Assembly (NCBI GenBank): GCA_964539395.1
Contig: CAZIIU010000007.1
Location: 1-64,000, forward strand
DNA length: 64,000 bases
Origin: M55B112 sp964539395
GTDB taxonomy: Bacteria > Bacteroidota > Bacteroidia > Bacteroidales > GCA-2748055
Direction of reading: 5' to 3'
The notes below the pieces were generated by a model. That model saw only the letters and a list, made by a program, of their open reading frames with translations. It had not been told where the DNA came from and searched no databases. Positions 37,030-47,047 of this stretch are shown here, piece by piece; within the stretch, counting starts at the first letter, position 1, and each line of letters starts with the position of its first letter. A program made the position numbers and the translations under genes.

Positions 37030-38400
37030 ATGGCGCATTTTGATATTATCATGCCCAAAATGGGTGAAAGCATTGAAGAGGCAACTATTACCAAATGGTT
37101 TGTTAAAGAGGGTGATAAAGTAGTTGAAGATGATATACTTCTTGAAATTGCTACCGACAAGGTAGACTCTGAGATTCCGTCACCCGTTGCAGGCTCAGTA
37201 AAAAAAATACTGTTTGAACAGGATGAAACCATCGCCGTCGGAACTGTAATTGCCGTTATAGACCTGGAAGGAGATACTTCGGAGAAAAAATCTGAAGATA
37301 ATAACAAAGAAGATACTGCCGGCTCCGTTTCTGAAAAGGATGACAGCCGGTCTGATCAGTCCAAATCAGGTAAACCCGACGTTATATCTGGCGAACAAAC
37401 TGAAGATAATACCGCTAAACAAGGTAAGAAAGCCAGTCAGACTGTACCTGAAAGAACTGAATCGTCCCGATTCTATTCTCCCCTTGTTAAAAAAATCGCC
37501 CGTGAAGAGAATATCTCCATGGAAGAGCTGGAAACTGTTCCGGGAAGTGGACTGAAAGGAAGGGTTCAGAAGAGGGATATTCTCGAGTATATTGAATCAC
37601 GAGCAACAGAGGAGTCAAAAGGAGGAACCACCAAAGAGACAAAGGCAGAAAGCACTCCGTCAAAAGTCAAAGTGAATATTTCATACGCTGCGGAAGATGA
37701 GGTTGTTGAAATGGGTAGAATGCGTAAGCTGATCGCAGCACATATGCTCAATTCAAAACAGACCTCAGCACACGTTACCAATATGTTGGAGATCGATGTA
37801 ACCAATGTGGTGACCTGGAGAAACAGGGTGAAAAATGAATTTGAGAAGAAGCAGGGACTTAAACTTACCTACCTCCCAGTGTTTATGGAGGCAGCAATCA
37901 ATGCTTTGCGTGATTATCCGATGGTAAATTCGAGCGTTGACGGGGATAAAATAATTATCAGAAAGAGTATCAACCTGGGTATTGCCGTTGCTTTGAAGGA
38001 CAATAATCTGATCGTGCCAAACATTAAAAATGCCGATCAGCTAAACCTGGCCGGACTTGCAAAGAACCTGAACAATATTGCAACTGCTGCAAGAAACAAT
38101 AAATTAGGTCCTGATGATATCTCCGGAGGCACTTTTACCATCACCAATTTCGGCACATTTAAAAATGACATTGGAACTCCCATCATCAATCAGCCTGAAG
38201 TCGCCATCCTGGCTGTCGGTGCCATAAAAAAGAAACCTGCCGTTTTGGAAACTGACGATGGTGACGTAATTGCCATCCGCCAAAAAATGTGGTTATCACT
38301 TACATACGACCACCGAATTATTGATGGAGCATTGGGTGGCATGTTTTTAAGAACTCTCGGAGATTATATTGAATCTTTCGATACGAACCGTACCATTTAA
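37030..38400 (+). CDS. Dihydrolipoamide acyltransferase, E2 of a 2-oxoacid dehydrogenase complex
   Basis: 456 residues. One lipoyl domain at the N-terminus (MPKMGESIEEATITKW; lipoylated Lys in EIATDKVDSEIPSP), a long charged linker (about 85-150), a peripheral subunit-binding domain (YSPLVKKIAREENISMEELE, GSGLKGRVQKRDI) and the catalytic domain ending with TYDHRIIDGALGG, which holds the His and Asp of the acyltransferase. It transfers acyl groups to CoA. The partner E1 follows after 25 bp. Substrate is probably branched-chain 2-oxoacids or pyruvate; the sequence alone does not decide. No E3 gene is in the window. Confidence 0.94.
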   Translation: MAHFDIIMPKMGESIEEATITKWFVKEGDKVVEDDILLEIATDKVDSEIPSPVAGSVKKILFEQDETIAVGTVIAVIDLEGDTSEKKSEDNNKEDTAGSVSEKDDSRSDQSKSGKPDVISGEQTEDNTAKQGKKASQTVPERTESSRFYSPLVKKIAREENISMEELETVPGSGLKGRVQKRDILEYIESRATEESKGGTTKETKAESTPSKVKVNISYAAEDEVVEMGRMRKLIAAHMLNSKQTSAHVTNMLEIDVTNVVTWRNRVKNEFEKKQGLKLTYLPVFMEAAINALRDYPMVNSSVDGDKIIIRKSINLGIAVALKDNNLIVPNIKNADQLNLAGLAKNLNNIATAARNNKLGPDDISGGTFTITNFGTFKNDIGTPIINQPEVAILAVGAIKKKPAVLETDDGDVIAIRQKMWLSLTYDHRIIDGALGGMFLRTLGDYIESFDTNRTI

Positions 38401-38425
38401 TTTACCAAATAGAATTTGTATTGAT

Positions 38426-40465
38426 ATGTCCAAAGAGAAAAAATTTCATGTTAAAAGAACAGATAAAGAGATACTGGCCAAATGGTTCAGGCTGATGGTT
38501 GTCGGCAGGGCACTGGACGACAGGGCACCAAATTACCTGAAACAGGCAATCGGATGGTCCTACCATGCACCATATGCCGGTCATGATGGCATCCAATTGG
38601 CTATCGGACAAGTTTTTAACCGTGAAACAGATCATCTTTTTCCCTATTACAGGGACATGCTTACTGCACTTTCAGCAGGCATCACTGCAGAAGAAATTAT
38701 CCTGAACGGCATTTCCAAGGACACTGATGTTGCCGGTGGGGGCAGACATATGTCCAACCATTTTGCAAAACCGGAATGGAATATTCACAACTCCTCTTCA
38801 TGCACGGGAAATCATGCGCAGCAGGCAACCGGTGCCGGAAGAGCAATCAGGAAATATAAGGTTCCGGGTGTGGCAATAAGCAGCCAGGGAGAATCATCAG
38901 TTTCTGAAGGTTATGTTTATGAAGCGATCAATGGAGCTTCAAATGAGAAACTTCCGGTTGTTTTTGTATTTCAGGACAATGGCTATGGGATATCAGTACC
39001 TAAAAAGGACCAGACTGCCAACCGGAAAGTAGCAGACAATTTTTCAGGTTTTAAATACCTGAAAATATTTCATTGCAACGGAAAAGATGTATTCGACTCG
39101 ATGAATACCATGTTTGAAGCAAGGGAATATGTTGAAAAATATAAACACCCGGTGATCGTTCAGGCCAATTGCGTCAGGATCCATTCACATTCAAACTCCG
39201 ACCGCCATGACCTTTATCGTGATGATTTTGAATTAAACTATGTCAGTGAATATGACCCGCTTGCTAAATACAGACGACTGTTACTCAGGTATGAAAGATT
39301 TACGGAGGAAGAGTTGGTGAAAATCGAAGATGAGGCCAAAGAAATTGTAAAGCAGGCGCACAGGGCCGGGATGGCGGCCCCCGATCCTGATCCTTCATCC
39401 ATTTACGACTTTGTTATTCCTGAATCGTATGTTTCAGAAAAGTACCCCGACGGACTGCACAGTCATGAAGGAGAGAAAAAGAAACTGATCGAAGGGATCA
39501 ATGAAACACTGAAAGCTGAATTCCGCCATAATCCCGATACCTTTATTTGGGGGCAGGATATTGCCAACAAAGATAAAGGGGGTATTTTTAATGTGACTAA
39601 GGGAATGCAAAAGGAATTCGGAAAAGAACGTGTGTTTAATGCTCCCATAGCTGAGGATTTTATCGTTGGGACTGCCAATGGAATGAGCCGTTTTAATGAT
39701 AAAATCAGGATCGTGGTAGAGGGGGCTGAATTTGCCGATTATTTCTGGCCCGCCATGGAACAACTTGTCGATACTTCCCATGATTACTGGCGATCAAAGG
39801 GTCAATTCAGTCCGAATATAACGATTCGCCTGGCCTCTGGTGGATATATCGGGGGTGGATTATACCATAGTCAGACGATTGAAGGGGCACTTACAACATT
39901 ACCCGGAATCAGGGTGGTTTATCCCAGTTTCGCCGATGATGCGGCGGGCCTGCTCAGAACAAGTATCCGTTCGAGAGGCACAACCTTATTCCTGGAGCCT
40001 AAAGCATTGTATAACGCTCCGAAAGTGGCAACACCTATACCAGACGACTTTGAGGTTCCCTTTGGCAAGGCAAGGATACGCATGGAAGGTGAGGATGTTA
40101 CCATAATTACTTATGGAAACACAACTCCAATGTGTATTGAAATTGCCAACAATATGGCTAAAAAAGACATATCTGTGGAAGTAATTGACCTGAGGTCTCT
40201 CAGTCCGCTCGACTCTGAAACTATACTCAATAGCATAAAAAAGACCGGTAAAGCACTTGTTGTGCATGAAGATAAAGTGTTTGCAGGATTTGGGGGAGAG
40301 ATCGCTGCTCAAATAGCTGAATCGGCCTTCGAATTCCTGGATGGGCCGGTTCTTCGGGTAGGTTCAACTTTTACCCCTGTTGGTTTCAACAAGATTCTTG
40401 AAAAGGCAATTCTACCCGATAGTGAAAGAATTCAGAAAGCACTAAACCAACTTCTGGAATATTAG
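38426..40465 (+). CDS. Fused E1 alpha-beta subunit of 2-oxoacid dehydrogenase (thiamine diphosphate)
   Basis: About 679 residues from MSKEKKFHVKRTDKEIL; an upstream frame overlaps E2 and is unlikely. The first half is E1 alpha-like (SSQGESSVSEGYVYEAINGAS, FVFQDNGYGISVPKKDQ: thiamine diphosphate and Mg binding). The second half from about residue 345 (LIEGINETLKAEFRHNPDTFIWGQDIA, FNAPIAEDFIVGTANGMS, RLASGGYIGGGLYHSQTIEG) is E1 beta-like. Such fusions are common in Bacteroidota and usually annotated as 2-oxoisovalerate/branched-chain dehydrogenase. It forms an operon with E2, which makes up the complex together with an E3 encoded elsewhere. Confidence 0.94.
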   Translation: MSKEKKFHVKRTDKEILAKWFRLMVVGRALDDRAPNYLKQAIGWSYHAPYAGHDGIQLAIGQVFNRETDHLFPYYRDMLTALSAGITAEEIILNGISKDTDVAGGGRHMSNHFAKPEWNIHNSSSCTGNHAQQATGAGRAIRKYKVPGVAISSQGESSVSEGYVYEAINGASNEKLPVVFVFQDNGYGISVPKKDQTANRKVADNFSGFKYLKIFHCNGKDVFDSMNTMFEAREYVEKYKHPVIVQANCVRIHSHSNSDRHDLYRDDFELNYVSEYDPLAKYRRLLLRYERFTEEELVKIEDEAKEIVKQAHRAGMAAPDPDPSSIYDFVIPESYVSEKYPDGLHSHEGEKKKLIEGINETLKAEFRHNPDTFIWGQDIANKDKGGIFNVTKGMQKEFGKERVFNAPIAEDFIVGTANGMSRFNDKIRIVVEGAEFADYFWPAMEQLVDTSHDYWRSKGQFSPNITIRLASGGYIGGGLYHSQTIEGALTTLPGIRVVYPSFADDAAGLLRTSIRSRGTTLFLEPKALYNAPKVATPIPDDFEVPFGKARIRMEGEDVTIITYGNTTPMCIEIANNMAKKDISVEVIDLRSLSPLDSETILNSIKKTGKALVVHEDKVFAGFGGEIAAQIAESAFEFLDGPVLRVGSTFTPVGFNKILEKAILPDSERIQKALNQLLEY

Positions 40466-40650
40466 AATACCACCTGCTATTTTGGAGATTGATCATTTAC
40501 CAGGTTATTCACTGAGATTCGGGAGAAGACAGACCGTTCGAACATTCGACCGGAGCTAACAAAGAAAAATATGGCGCAACAAGACAATTTGAATTTCTGG
40601 ATGAAGGGTTTTTATGAAAAATATTACATATTAATATTAAACTAATTCAA

Positions 40651-41157
40651 GTGAAAAAAACAGCAATTGTATACAGTTTTAATACTAAAAAATCGGCAAA
40701 AATTGCCGAAAAAATCAAAGAGGAATTCAATGATGAATCCATTGAAATGGTTAACGCCGAGGAGATTACTGAGGATGAATTCGCCTCATTCGATCAACTC
40801 ATTCTTGGCGTCTCTACCTGGTTTGATGGAGAACTCCCAAATTACTGGGATGAATTTGTTCCTGCCCTTGAGGATATGGATCTCAAAGGTAAGAAGATAG
40901 CTATTTTTGGACTGGGGGATCAGAAAGGATATCCTGAAAACTTTCAGGATGGAATGGGATTAATGGCTGAAATTCTTGAAGAAAAAGGAGCTAAAATTGT
41001 CGGTTTTACCAGTACTGAAGGTTATACATATGAACGCAGCCGGGCAGAACGCGGCGATCAGTTTACAGGCTTGTCGCTTGACCTGGAAAACCAGTCATCA
41101 AAGACAAATAGCAGGATCACTGAATGGATCAAACAGCTGAAAAACGAATTTAGCTAA
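40651..41157 (+). CDS. fldA: Flavodoxin
   Basis: 168 residues starting at GTG. It has the flavodoxin order: first strand and phosphate loop (AIVYSFNTKKSAKIAEKI), GVSTWFDGELPNYWDEF around the FMN ring, FGLGDQKGYPENFQDGMG, and VGFTSTEGYTYERSRA with the aromatic stacking Tyr. The loop has SFNTKK where many flavodoxins have T/S-x-TGxT. Length fits the long-chain type. It is a soluble FMN electron carrier that replaces ferredoxin. The gene lies 185 bp after the E1 gene in the same direction; a separate promoter could not be assigned. Confidence 0.9.
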   Translation: MKKTAIVYSFNTKKSAKIAEKIKEEFNDESIEMVNAEEITEDEFASFDQLILGVSTWFDGELPNYWDEFVPALEDMDLKGKKIAIFGLGDQKGYPENFQDGMGLMAEILEEKGAKIVGFTSTEGYTYERSRAERGDQFTGLSLDLENQSSKTNSRITEWIKQLKNEFS

Positions 41158-41244
41158 AACAGGATTCACCTCGCTTTATATACCTCCATTGATGAAATCG
41201 CCACAAAAAAAAGCGAATATGCAGGATATTTGTGTTATTAAGCA

Positions 41245-41252
41245 TAAATTTG
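41245..41252 (+). promoter_or_regulatory. -7 promoter element before leuA
   Basis: TAAATTTG matches TAnnTTTG and lies 41 bp before the leuA start. A TTG at the right upstream distance is missing, so the call is tentative. Confidence 0.35.
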
Positions 41253-41292
41253 CAGGAGCGAAATATATAACTATTGAAAAACCGCAAGTATT

Positions 41293-42795
41293 ATGAGTAA
41301 AGAGAGGGTTTATATCTTCGACACAACACTGAGAGATGGTGAACAGGTTCCCGGGTGTCAGCTAAACACGATTGAGAAAATTGAGGTAGCGAAAATGTTG
41401 GAAGCACTTGGTGTGGATATCATAGAAGCCGGCTTTCCTATATCAAGTCCGGGTGACTTCAATTCTGTTGTTGAAATATCCAAAGCAGTCACAGAACCTG
41501 TTATTTGCGGACTAACCAGGGCAGTTAAGAGAGATATTGAAGTAGCTGCAGATGCACTCAAATTTGCAAAACGACCCAGGATTCATACCGGCATCGGCAC
41601 CTCCTATTACCACATCTATCACAAGCTTAACAGCACACCTGAGAAGATCCTTCAACGAGGCATTGAAGCAGTTAAGTATGCAAAAACTTTCGTTGAGGAT
41701 GTAGAGTTCTATGCCGAAGATGCTGGAAGAACTGATAGTAAATTTCTTGCAAAAGTAATCGAGAAGATGATCGATGCGGGGGCTACTGTAATAAATATTC
41801 CCGATACTACCGGGTATACCTTGCCTGAGGAGTATGGGAAGAAGATTAAATACCTTGTGGAGAATGTTCCCAACATCGACAAAGCAATCCTCTCTACCCA
41901 TTGTCACAACGACCTTGGAATGGCAACTGCCAACACAATTTCCGGTGTTATTAACGGTGCCCGCCAGGTGGAAGTCACCATCAACGGAATCGGTGAGCGT
42001 GCCGGAAATACTTCACTGGAAGAGGTTGTTATGATCCTTAAAAGCCGGAAACACCTCAACCTGGAAACGAATATTAATCCGAAGAAGATCTATAACGCGA
42101 GCCGGTTGGTTTCAACGCTGATGCGGATGCCGGTTCAACCCAACAAAGCTATAGTGGGACGAAATGCATTTGCCCATTCATCGGGGATTCACCAGGATGG
42201 TGTTTTAAAGAGAAGAGAAAATTATGAGATCATCAATCCGAAAACAGTAGGCATCAAAGAATCCTCATTCGTGCTTACCGCAAGAAGCGGGCGGGCCGCT
42301 TTGAAACACCGCCTCCAGCAACTCGGTTATGTATTTGAAAAGGAGACTCTGGACGTTCTTTACGATCAGTTTCTTGAAGTTGCCGACGCAAAAAAAGAGG
42401 TAGGTGATGATGATCTGAAGGCCCTGGTCGGTGCAAGTGCAAGGGATATTAAACGAAATCTGCACCTGCACAGGCTCCAGGTATTATGCGGAAAGGGCTC
42501 TGTACCGGTGGCAACCGTTGTACTGGAATGGAACGGTTCATGCTTTTCTGAAACAGCAGAGGGAAACGGCCCGGTAGACGCGGCCTTCACTGCTGTAAAG
42601 AAAATAGTTAAAAACAAAGTACGACTTGAGGAATTTCTGATACAGGCTATTCACCGTGGCAGTAACGATCTTGGTAAGGTGCATGTGCAGGTTGAATCGA
42701 AAGGGCAGATCTATTACGGATTTTCCGCCTCCACCGATATAATCACAGCCTCTGTTGAGGCCTTTATCGATGCTTTGAGCCAGACAGTCAGTTAA
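41293..42795 (+). CDS. leuA: 2-isopropylmalate synthase
   Basis: 500 residues. The catalytic TIM barrel begins VYIFDTTLRDGEQVPGCQLNT, with the metal-binding Asp in TTLRDGEQ, and STHCHNDLGMATAN providing the HxH metal site; GERAGNTSLEE follows. The subdomains contain HSSGIHQDG, and a C-terminal regulatory domain (about 390-500; VQVESKGQIYYGFSASTDII) should bind leucine for feedback inhibition. It starts the leucine branch by joining acetyl-CoA to 2-oxoisovalerate. No other leu genes are near, unusual compared with the common leuABCD clusters. Confidence 0.93.
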   Translation: MSKERVYIFDTTLRDGEQVPGCQLNTIEKIEVAKMLEALGVDIIEAGFPISSPGDFNSVVEISKAVTEPVICGLTRAVKRDIEVAADALKFAKRPRIHTGIGTSYYHIYHKLNSTPEKILQRGIEAVKYAKTFVEDVEFYAEDAGRTDSKFLAKVIEKMIDAGATVINIPDTTGYTLPEEYGKKIKYLVENVPNIDKAILSTHCHNDLGMATANTISGVINGARQVEVTINGIGERAGNTSLEEVVMILKSRKHLNLETNINPKKIYNASRLVSTLMRMPVQPNKAIVGRNAFAHSSGIHQDGVLKRRENYEIINPKTVGIKESSFVLTARSGRAALKHRLQQLGYVFEKETLDVLYDQFLEVADAKKEVGDDDLKALVGASARDIKRNLHLHRLQVLCGKGSVPVATVVLEWNGSCFSETAEGNGPVDAAFTAVKKIVKNKVRLEEFLIQAIHRGSNDLGKVHVQVESKGQIYYGFSASTDIITASVEAFIDALSQTVS

Positions 42796-42930
42796 AAACA
42801 GTTCAGATTATCCACGGTTTTTTTGGCCTGCAAAGGATATTTCGTTGTTTTCCTCCATATTTTAATGATTTATTCATTTCTGTCCAAACCAATTCATCTG
42901 TCAAAGTGTTAGCTTTACTAAATATTTATC

Positions 42931-45264
42931 TTGAAAAGGTCAGTAACCTATATCATATTGCTAGCCTGGCTGTTGATTCCCGATGTCAATGCACAGAAAC
43001 GGATCACGCTCAGTGGTTATGTCCGCGATGCAGAATCAGGCGAAGAACTCATCGGAGCCAATATTGCAGTACTTGAAACCGGTTCAGGTACAATCACCAA
43101 CCAATACGGATTCTACTCTCTTTCTCTGTCCCCGGGTTTCTATTCAATCGTCTATTCCTATGTCGGTTATAATTCAGTTTCAAAACCGCTTAGATTTAAT
43201 GAAGATATAGAACTCAATGTTGAACTTACACCTTCGGCCAATGAATTGGAAGAGGTCACCGTTACGGCTGAAGCGTCCAATTCCAACATCACAAGCCTTG
43301 AGACAGGCACTGCAAAGCTCCGGATCAGCACTATCAGAAGAATACCCGCCCTCATGGGAGAAGTCGATATAATTAAAGCAATACAGATGCTGCCGGGAGT
43401 ACAGGTCACCAGTGAGGGCTCATCAGGGTTCAGCGTCAGGGGGGGAAGTGCCGATCAAAACCTTATCCTGCTTGATGAGGCCACCGTGTATAACGCTTCC
43501 CACCTGCTGGGATTTTTCTCAATCTTCAACAATGATGCAATCAAGGATGTGAAAATCTATAAGGGCGATATTCCTGCCTATGCCGGGGGAAGACTTGCTT
43601 CCCTGCTGGATGTTAGAATGAAAGAGGGCAACAACAGGAATTTTGCAGGTACTGGAGGCATCGGTAATATTTCAAGCAGGTTAACGCTTGAAGGCCCACT
43701 GCTTGACGGTAAAGGCTCTTTTCTTGTTGCAGGCCGGCGAACTTATGCGGATATTTTTCTTCCACTTGCAAAAGATACTGCGGTACGCGACAATTCACTC
43801 TATTTTTACGACATCAATGGAAAGATTAATTATACGTTGAATGATAAGAACCGGTTCTTTTTATCATTCTATAACGGAAAAGATGTTTTTGCTAATGACT
43901 TTGCAGGAATGAACTTTGGTAACAGTACATTTACCTTTCGCTGGAACCATCTTTTCTCAAAAAAACTGTTCAGCAATTTCACCTTCGTCCATTCAAAGTA
44001 CCTGTACGACCTGGGGACACCCCAAGACGCAGTTCCGCGGTTTACCTGGTTTTCGAGACTTGCAGATTATGGTATCAAAGCAGATTTTATTTACTATCCG
44101 TCTCCTGAACATACATTTCGTTTCGGTGCATCATCGGTCCACCATGAAATACTGCCCGGTCGGATCATTACTCAAACCGGAGATGAAGAAAACGATACTA
44201 CAACATTTGCATCCAATTTTTCAATCGAAAGCGGACTCTACGCATCAGGAGAATCGAAATTCGGCTCTTCCTTATCAATAAGATATGGATTGCGGCTATC
44301 CATGTTCAATAATGTTGGTTCGGGAACGATCTACGATTATAACCAGGAATACCAGGTGACTGACTCAACGAATTATGGTAGAGGAGATTTTTTTAATACA
44401 TATCGCGGCCTGGAGCCCAGATTGGCCATGAACTATACGATCGATGAGAATAATTCCGTTAAATTGAGTTATTCCAGAACTCTGCAGTATCTTCAACTCG
44501 CCTCCAACAGCAGTGCCGGCACACCACTCGACATCTGGTTTCCGGCATCACCCAATATCAAACCTCAGCTCTCCAACCAAATAGCAACAGGTTATTTTAG
44601 AAACTTCCTGGATAACAGACTTGAAACCTCATTTGAATTCTATTATAAAAGGATGAACCGATCAATCGATTTCGCAGAGCATGCCCAACTGATTCTTAAT
44701 AAATATCTTGAGGGAGAAATACGGATAGGATCTGCAAGCTCTTTTGGTGCGGAATTATTCATGAAATATAACGATCAAAAGTTTTCCGGCTGGATAAGCT
44801 ACACCTATTCCAGGACGATCAGGTACTTTGATGACATCAATAACGGTAAGCCATATTCTGCCCCCTATGATAAACCGCACGACCTCTCAATTGTTGGAAG
44901 CTATGACATTTCCGGAAGAATATCACTTTCAGCCAACTGGATATACTCAACCGGACTTCCTTTCACATTGCCAACCGGCAGATACAAGATTGAGGGTAAT
45001 ATTATTCCACTCTATACCGGCAGGAATGAGTACCGGCTGGATGATTATCACAGGCTTGACCTGGCACTGACCATCCAGGAAAAAAAGAGAAGCTGGAAGC
45101 CATGGAATGGAGAATGGAATTTCTCGGTCTATAATGCTTATGCCAGAAAGAATGCGTGGACTCTTAACTTTATTCAGGATAGTGATGATCCTGATGTGAC
45201 CTATGCAGAGATGACTTACCTCTTTTCAATCATTCCATCCATTACCTATAATTTTAAATTCTGA
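42931..45264 (+). CDS. TonB-dependent receptor with carboxypeptidase-like regulatory domain
   Basis: 777 residues from a TTG start that gives MKRSVTYIILLAWLLIPDVNAQ as signal peptide. A CarboxypepD_reg-like domain follows (ITLSGYVRDAESGEELIGANIAV), then a plug domain (MLPGVQVTSEGSSGFSVRGGSADQNLILLDEATVYNASHL) and a 22-strand barrel ending YNFKF, with a terminal Phe. It imports a ligand across the outer membrane using TonB. The next gene, a DUF4249 lipoprotein, starts two bases after its stop; this pair works like a SusC/SusD couple. The substrate is unknown; sugars are not implied for DUF4249 pairs. Confidence 0.92.
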   Translation: MKRSVTYIILLAWLLIPDVNAQKRITLSGYVRDAESGEELIGANIAVLETGSGTITNQYGFYSLSLSPGFYSIVYSYVGYNSVSKPLRFNEDIELNVELTPSANELEEVTVTAEASNSNITSLETGTAKLRISTIRRIPALMGEVDIIKAIQMLPGVQVTSEGSSGFSVRGGSADQNLILLDEATVYNASHLLGFFSIFNNDAIKDVKIYKGDIPAYAGGRLASLLDVRMKEGNNRNFAGTGGIGNISSRLTLEGPLLDGKGSFLVAGRRTYADIFLPLAKDTAVRDNSLYFYDINGKINYTLNDKNRFFLSFYNGKDVFANDFAGMNFGNSTFTFRWNHLFSKKLFSNFTFVHSKYLYDLGTPQDAVPRFTWFSRLADYGIKADFIYYPSPEHTFRFGASSVHHEILPGRIITQTGDEENDTTTFASNFSIESGLYASGESKFGSSLSIRYGLRLSMFNNVGSGTIYDYNQEYQVTDSTNYGRGDFFNTYRGLEPRLAMNYTIDENNSVKLSYSRTLQYLQLASNSSAGTPLDIWFPASPNIKPQLSNQIATGYFRNFLDNRLETSFEFYYKRMNRSIDFAEHAQLILNKYLEGEIRIGSASSFGAELFMKYNDQKFSGWISYTYSRTIRYFDDINNGKPYSAPYDKPHDLSIVGSYDISGRISLSANWIYSTGLPFTLPTGRYKIEGNIIPLYTGRNEYRLDDYHRLDLALTIQEKKRSWKPWNGEWNFSVYNAYARKNAWTLNFIQDSDDPDVTYAEMTYLFSIIPSITYNFKF

Positions 45265-45266
45265 GG

Positions 45267-46148
45267 ATGAAAAAGAAAAAGAATATTGTACTTCTCTCAG
45301 TCATTATGATGCTCACTGTTTCATGTGTAGAGATTATTGATATCGAACTGGATACAACGTACAGGCGCCTTGTGGTTTATGGTAAGATCACAACCGATTC
45401 AGTAAGGCATTCTATTGAACTGTCTGCAACAACTGATTATTTCTATAACCAGCCACCACCACCCTTAGAAAATGCATTTGTATCCGTTTCGTTTAACGAT
45501 ACCTTTATCGTATTTGCAGAATCCATGAATCACCCCGGCACCTATCTTGCACCCAATGCATTCAGGGGAATCCCAGGTACGACATATTACCTCGATATTG
45601 CTGATATAGACATTGACGAAGATGGTGTCAATGAGCATTATAAGGCTGAAGCAACAATGCCTGTTATAGCGAGGGCCGACTCGATTTCGCTGAACAGGTT
45701 TACCACACCATTCTTCTCTGGGTTCCAGGTCGCTCTCTGGTCTCCTGAACCGTCTGGTGTTCAATACTACAACTATAAACTGCAAAGGAACGGAGTACTT
45801 ATAAACAGGAATCTCTCGGATTTCACCATACAACCGGATGATTTCTTTAACAATAACTACATCAGTGGTGTACCTGTAGGTTTTCTGAATAATGATAACC
45901 CGGTGGAATTCATTCAGCCCGGAGACACGGTAACCCTTGAGATAAACAGTATCACACGGGAGTATTATGATTTTATCTTTGAAGCACAGAGTGAGTTGTT
46001 TGGCAATAATCCACTTTTTAGTGGTCCTCCCGCCAATGTATCGTCCAATTTGACCAATGGTGCGGTCGGTATTTTTACAGCGTATTCTGTCGAGAGGGTA
46101 AGCACAATAGCAAAAGGACTACCCCCTGATGGAGGTAGTCCCTTATAA
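45267..46148 (+). CDS. DUF4249 surface lipoprotein, receptor partner
   Basis: 293 residues. The N-terminus MKKKKNIVLLSVIMMLTVSCVEIIDIEL has a lipobox with Cys20, followed by YRRLVVYGKITTDSVRHSIELSATTDYF, the typical beginning of DUF4249. The remainder alternates beta strands and ends PPDGGSPL. It is thought to act as a lid or capture protein for its TonB receptor, encoded immediately upstream and translationally coupled. The function is inferred from family and position. Confidence 0.88.
   Translation: MKKKKNIVLLSVIMMLTVSCVEIIDIELDTTYRRLVVYGKITTDSVRHSIELSATTDYFYNQPPPPLENAFVSVSFNDTFIVFAESMNHPGTYLAPNAFRGIPGTTYYLDIADIDIDEDGVNEHYKAEATMPVIARADSISLNRFTTPFFSGFQVALWSPEPSGVQYYNYKLQRNGVLINRNLSDFTIQPDDFFNNNYISGVPVGFLNNDNPVEFIQPGDTVTLEINSITREYYDFIFEAQSELFGNNPLFSGPPANVSSNLTNGAVGIFTAYSVERVSTIAKGLPPDGGSPL
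46116..46141. terminator. Hairpin at the end of the DUF4249 gene, possible two-way terminator
   Basis: GGACTACC (46116-46123) and GGTAGTCC (46134-46141) form a perfect 8-bp stem within the last codons. It stands between convergent genes; on the minus strand it is followed by CTTTTG. There is no long U-run, so its activity is uncertain. Confidence 0.4.
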
Positions 46149-46201
46149 GATCTTGTTCCGGATGTATGCCCGGTTCACAGAGCATGCTGAAAGAATACTG
46201 C

Positions 46202-47047
46202 TTAGTAGACATCCAGCTGACTCCTCTTTTTAACCACCATCTCAGATTTTCCATCAAAGCTGGTAATCAGCCCGGTCGCAAATACATGTTGTCCCAGGAA
46301 GTAGCGTTCCGGTCGCCAGTTAAATCTCCTGGCTATGTTTCCGGGAACAATCATCGTAAACTCCTGGTTTGGAAATTCTCCGCCGAAGAAGAGCAACAGG
46401 TCATCTGTCTCCCGGTTGAACCATGTCGCATAGACTCTTCCATACACCCGTGCAATCTCACCAATATTATGCCTTGCCTCAAAAACAGATATCGTTTGGA
46501 GATGATAGCCAACCGGATAGCGCCAGGTGCGATTTGGATACAGCCCTATATAATGCCGATGCATTCTGTTTGTCCAAATTATATCCCTGTGGGCAGGATA
46601 GTAAAGCGCGGTATAGTGATGATGATATGTAACAGGGTGAACATGTATCTTCACGCGCTTTGACGGGTAATATCTATTGTATACATACCTGCTTTTATTG
46701 TGGGTTACAACCGGAGTTGGTTTATGAACAACAGTAGTTTTCCGTTGCTTTGGATCCAGGTAGGTCTTCCCCGCATTCACCGTAGTATTGGGAGAACGGT
46801 AATCGCTTCTGGGATTAAGATGATTTGTAGTGCTCGTTTTTCTGGATTCTCGGTTAACGATATTTCCGTCAATCTTATTCTCAACACTTCTGTTCTCAGT
46901 TCCTTTTGTCACTGAAGCCGTGGTCCTGGAGGTCTTCCTGTTTTGTTCCTTATGGGGTGTTCCCCGCTCTGCAGATTGTGCACTTGCTGCAAGTGCAGCG
47001 ATTATCATCGCTATCAGCAGTATTGTTGCTTTTAAAGTTGTTTTCAT
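46202..47047 (-). CDS. Secreted protein with His/Tyr/Arg-rich middle and OB-fold-like C-terminus
   Basis: 281 residues. Signal peptide (MKTTLKATILLIAMIIAALAASAQ), a low-complexity basic region (25-120), then a His/Tyr/Arg-rich part (VKIHVHPVTYHHHYTALYYP, NRMHRHYIGLYPNRTWRYP). The C-terminal 85 residues (ARVYGRVYATWFNRETDDLLLFFGGEFPNQEFTMIVPG, FLGQHVFATGLITSFDGKSEMVVKK) resemble the small OB-fold found after secreted nucleases, where the phrase is close to PNQ-FT-V...YYGKK--VTGKI-...G-P-I-V. No nuclease motif is present. I do not know its function; binding of DNA or metal is an inference. Confidence 0.6.
   Translation of the reverse strand: MKTTLKATILLIAMIIAALAASAQSAERGTPHKEQNRKTSRTTASVTKGTENRSVENKIDGNIVNRESRKTSTTNHLNPRSDYRSPNTTVNAGKTYLDPKQRKTTVVHKPTPVVTHNKSRYVYNRYYPSKRVKIHVHPVTYHHHYTALYYPAHRDIIWTNRMHRHYIGLYPNRTWRYPVGYHLQTISVFEARHNIGEIARVYGRVYATWFNRETDDLLLFFGGEFPNQEFTMIVPGNIARRFNWRPERYFLGQHVFATGLITSFDGKSEMVVKKRSQLDVY

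Noticed and set aside
40571..40645. A 24-codon frame before flavodoxin
   Set aside because: Too short and unrecognised; no conservation evidence.
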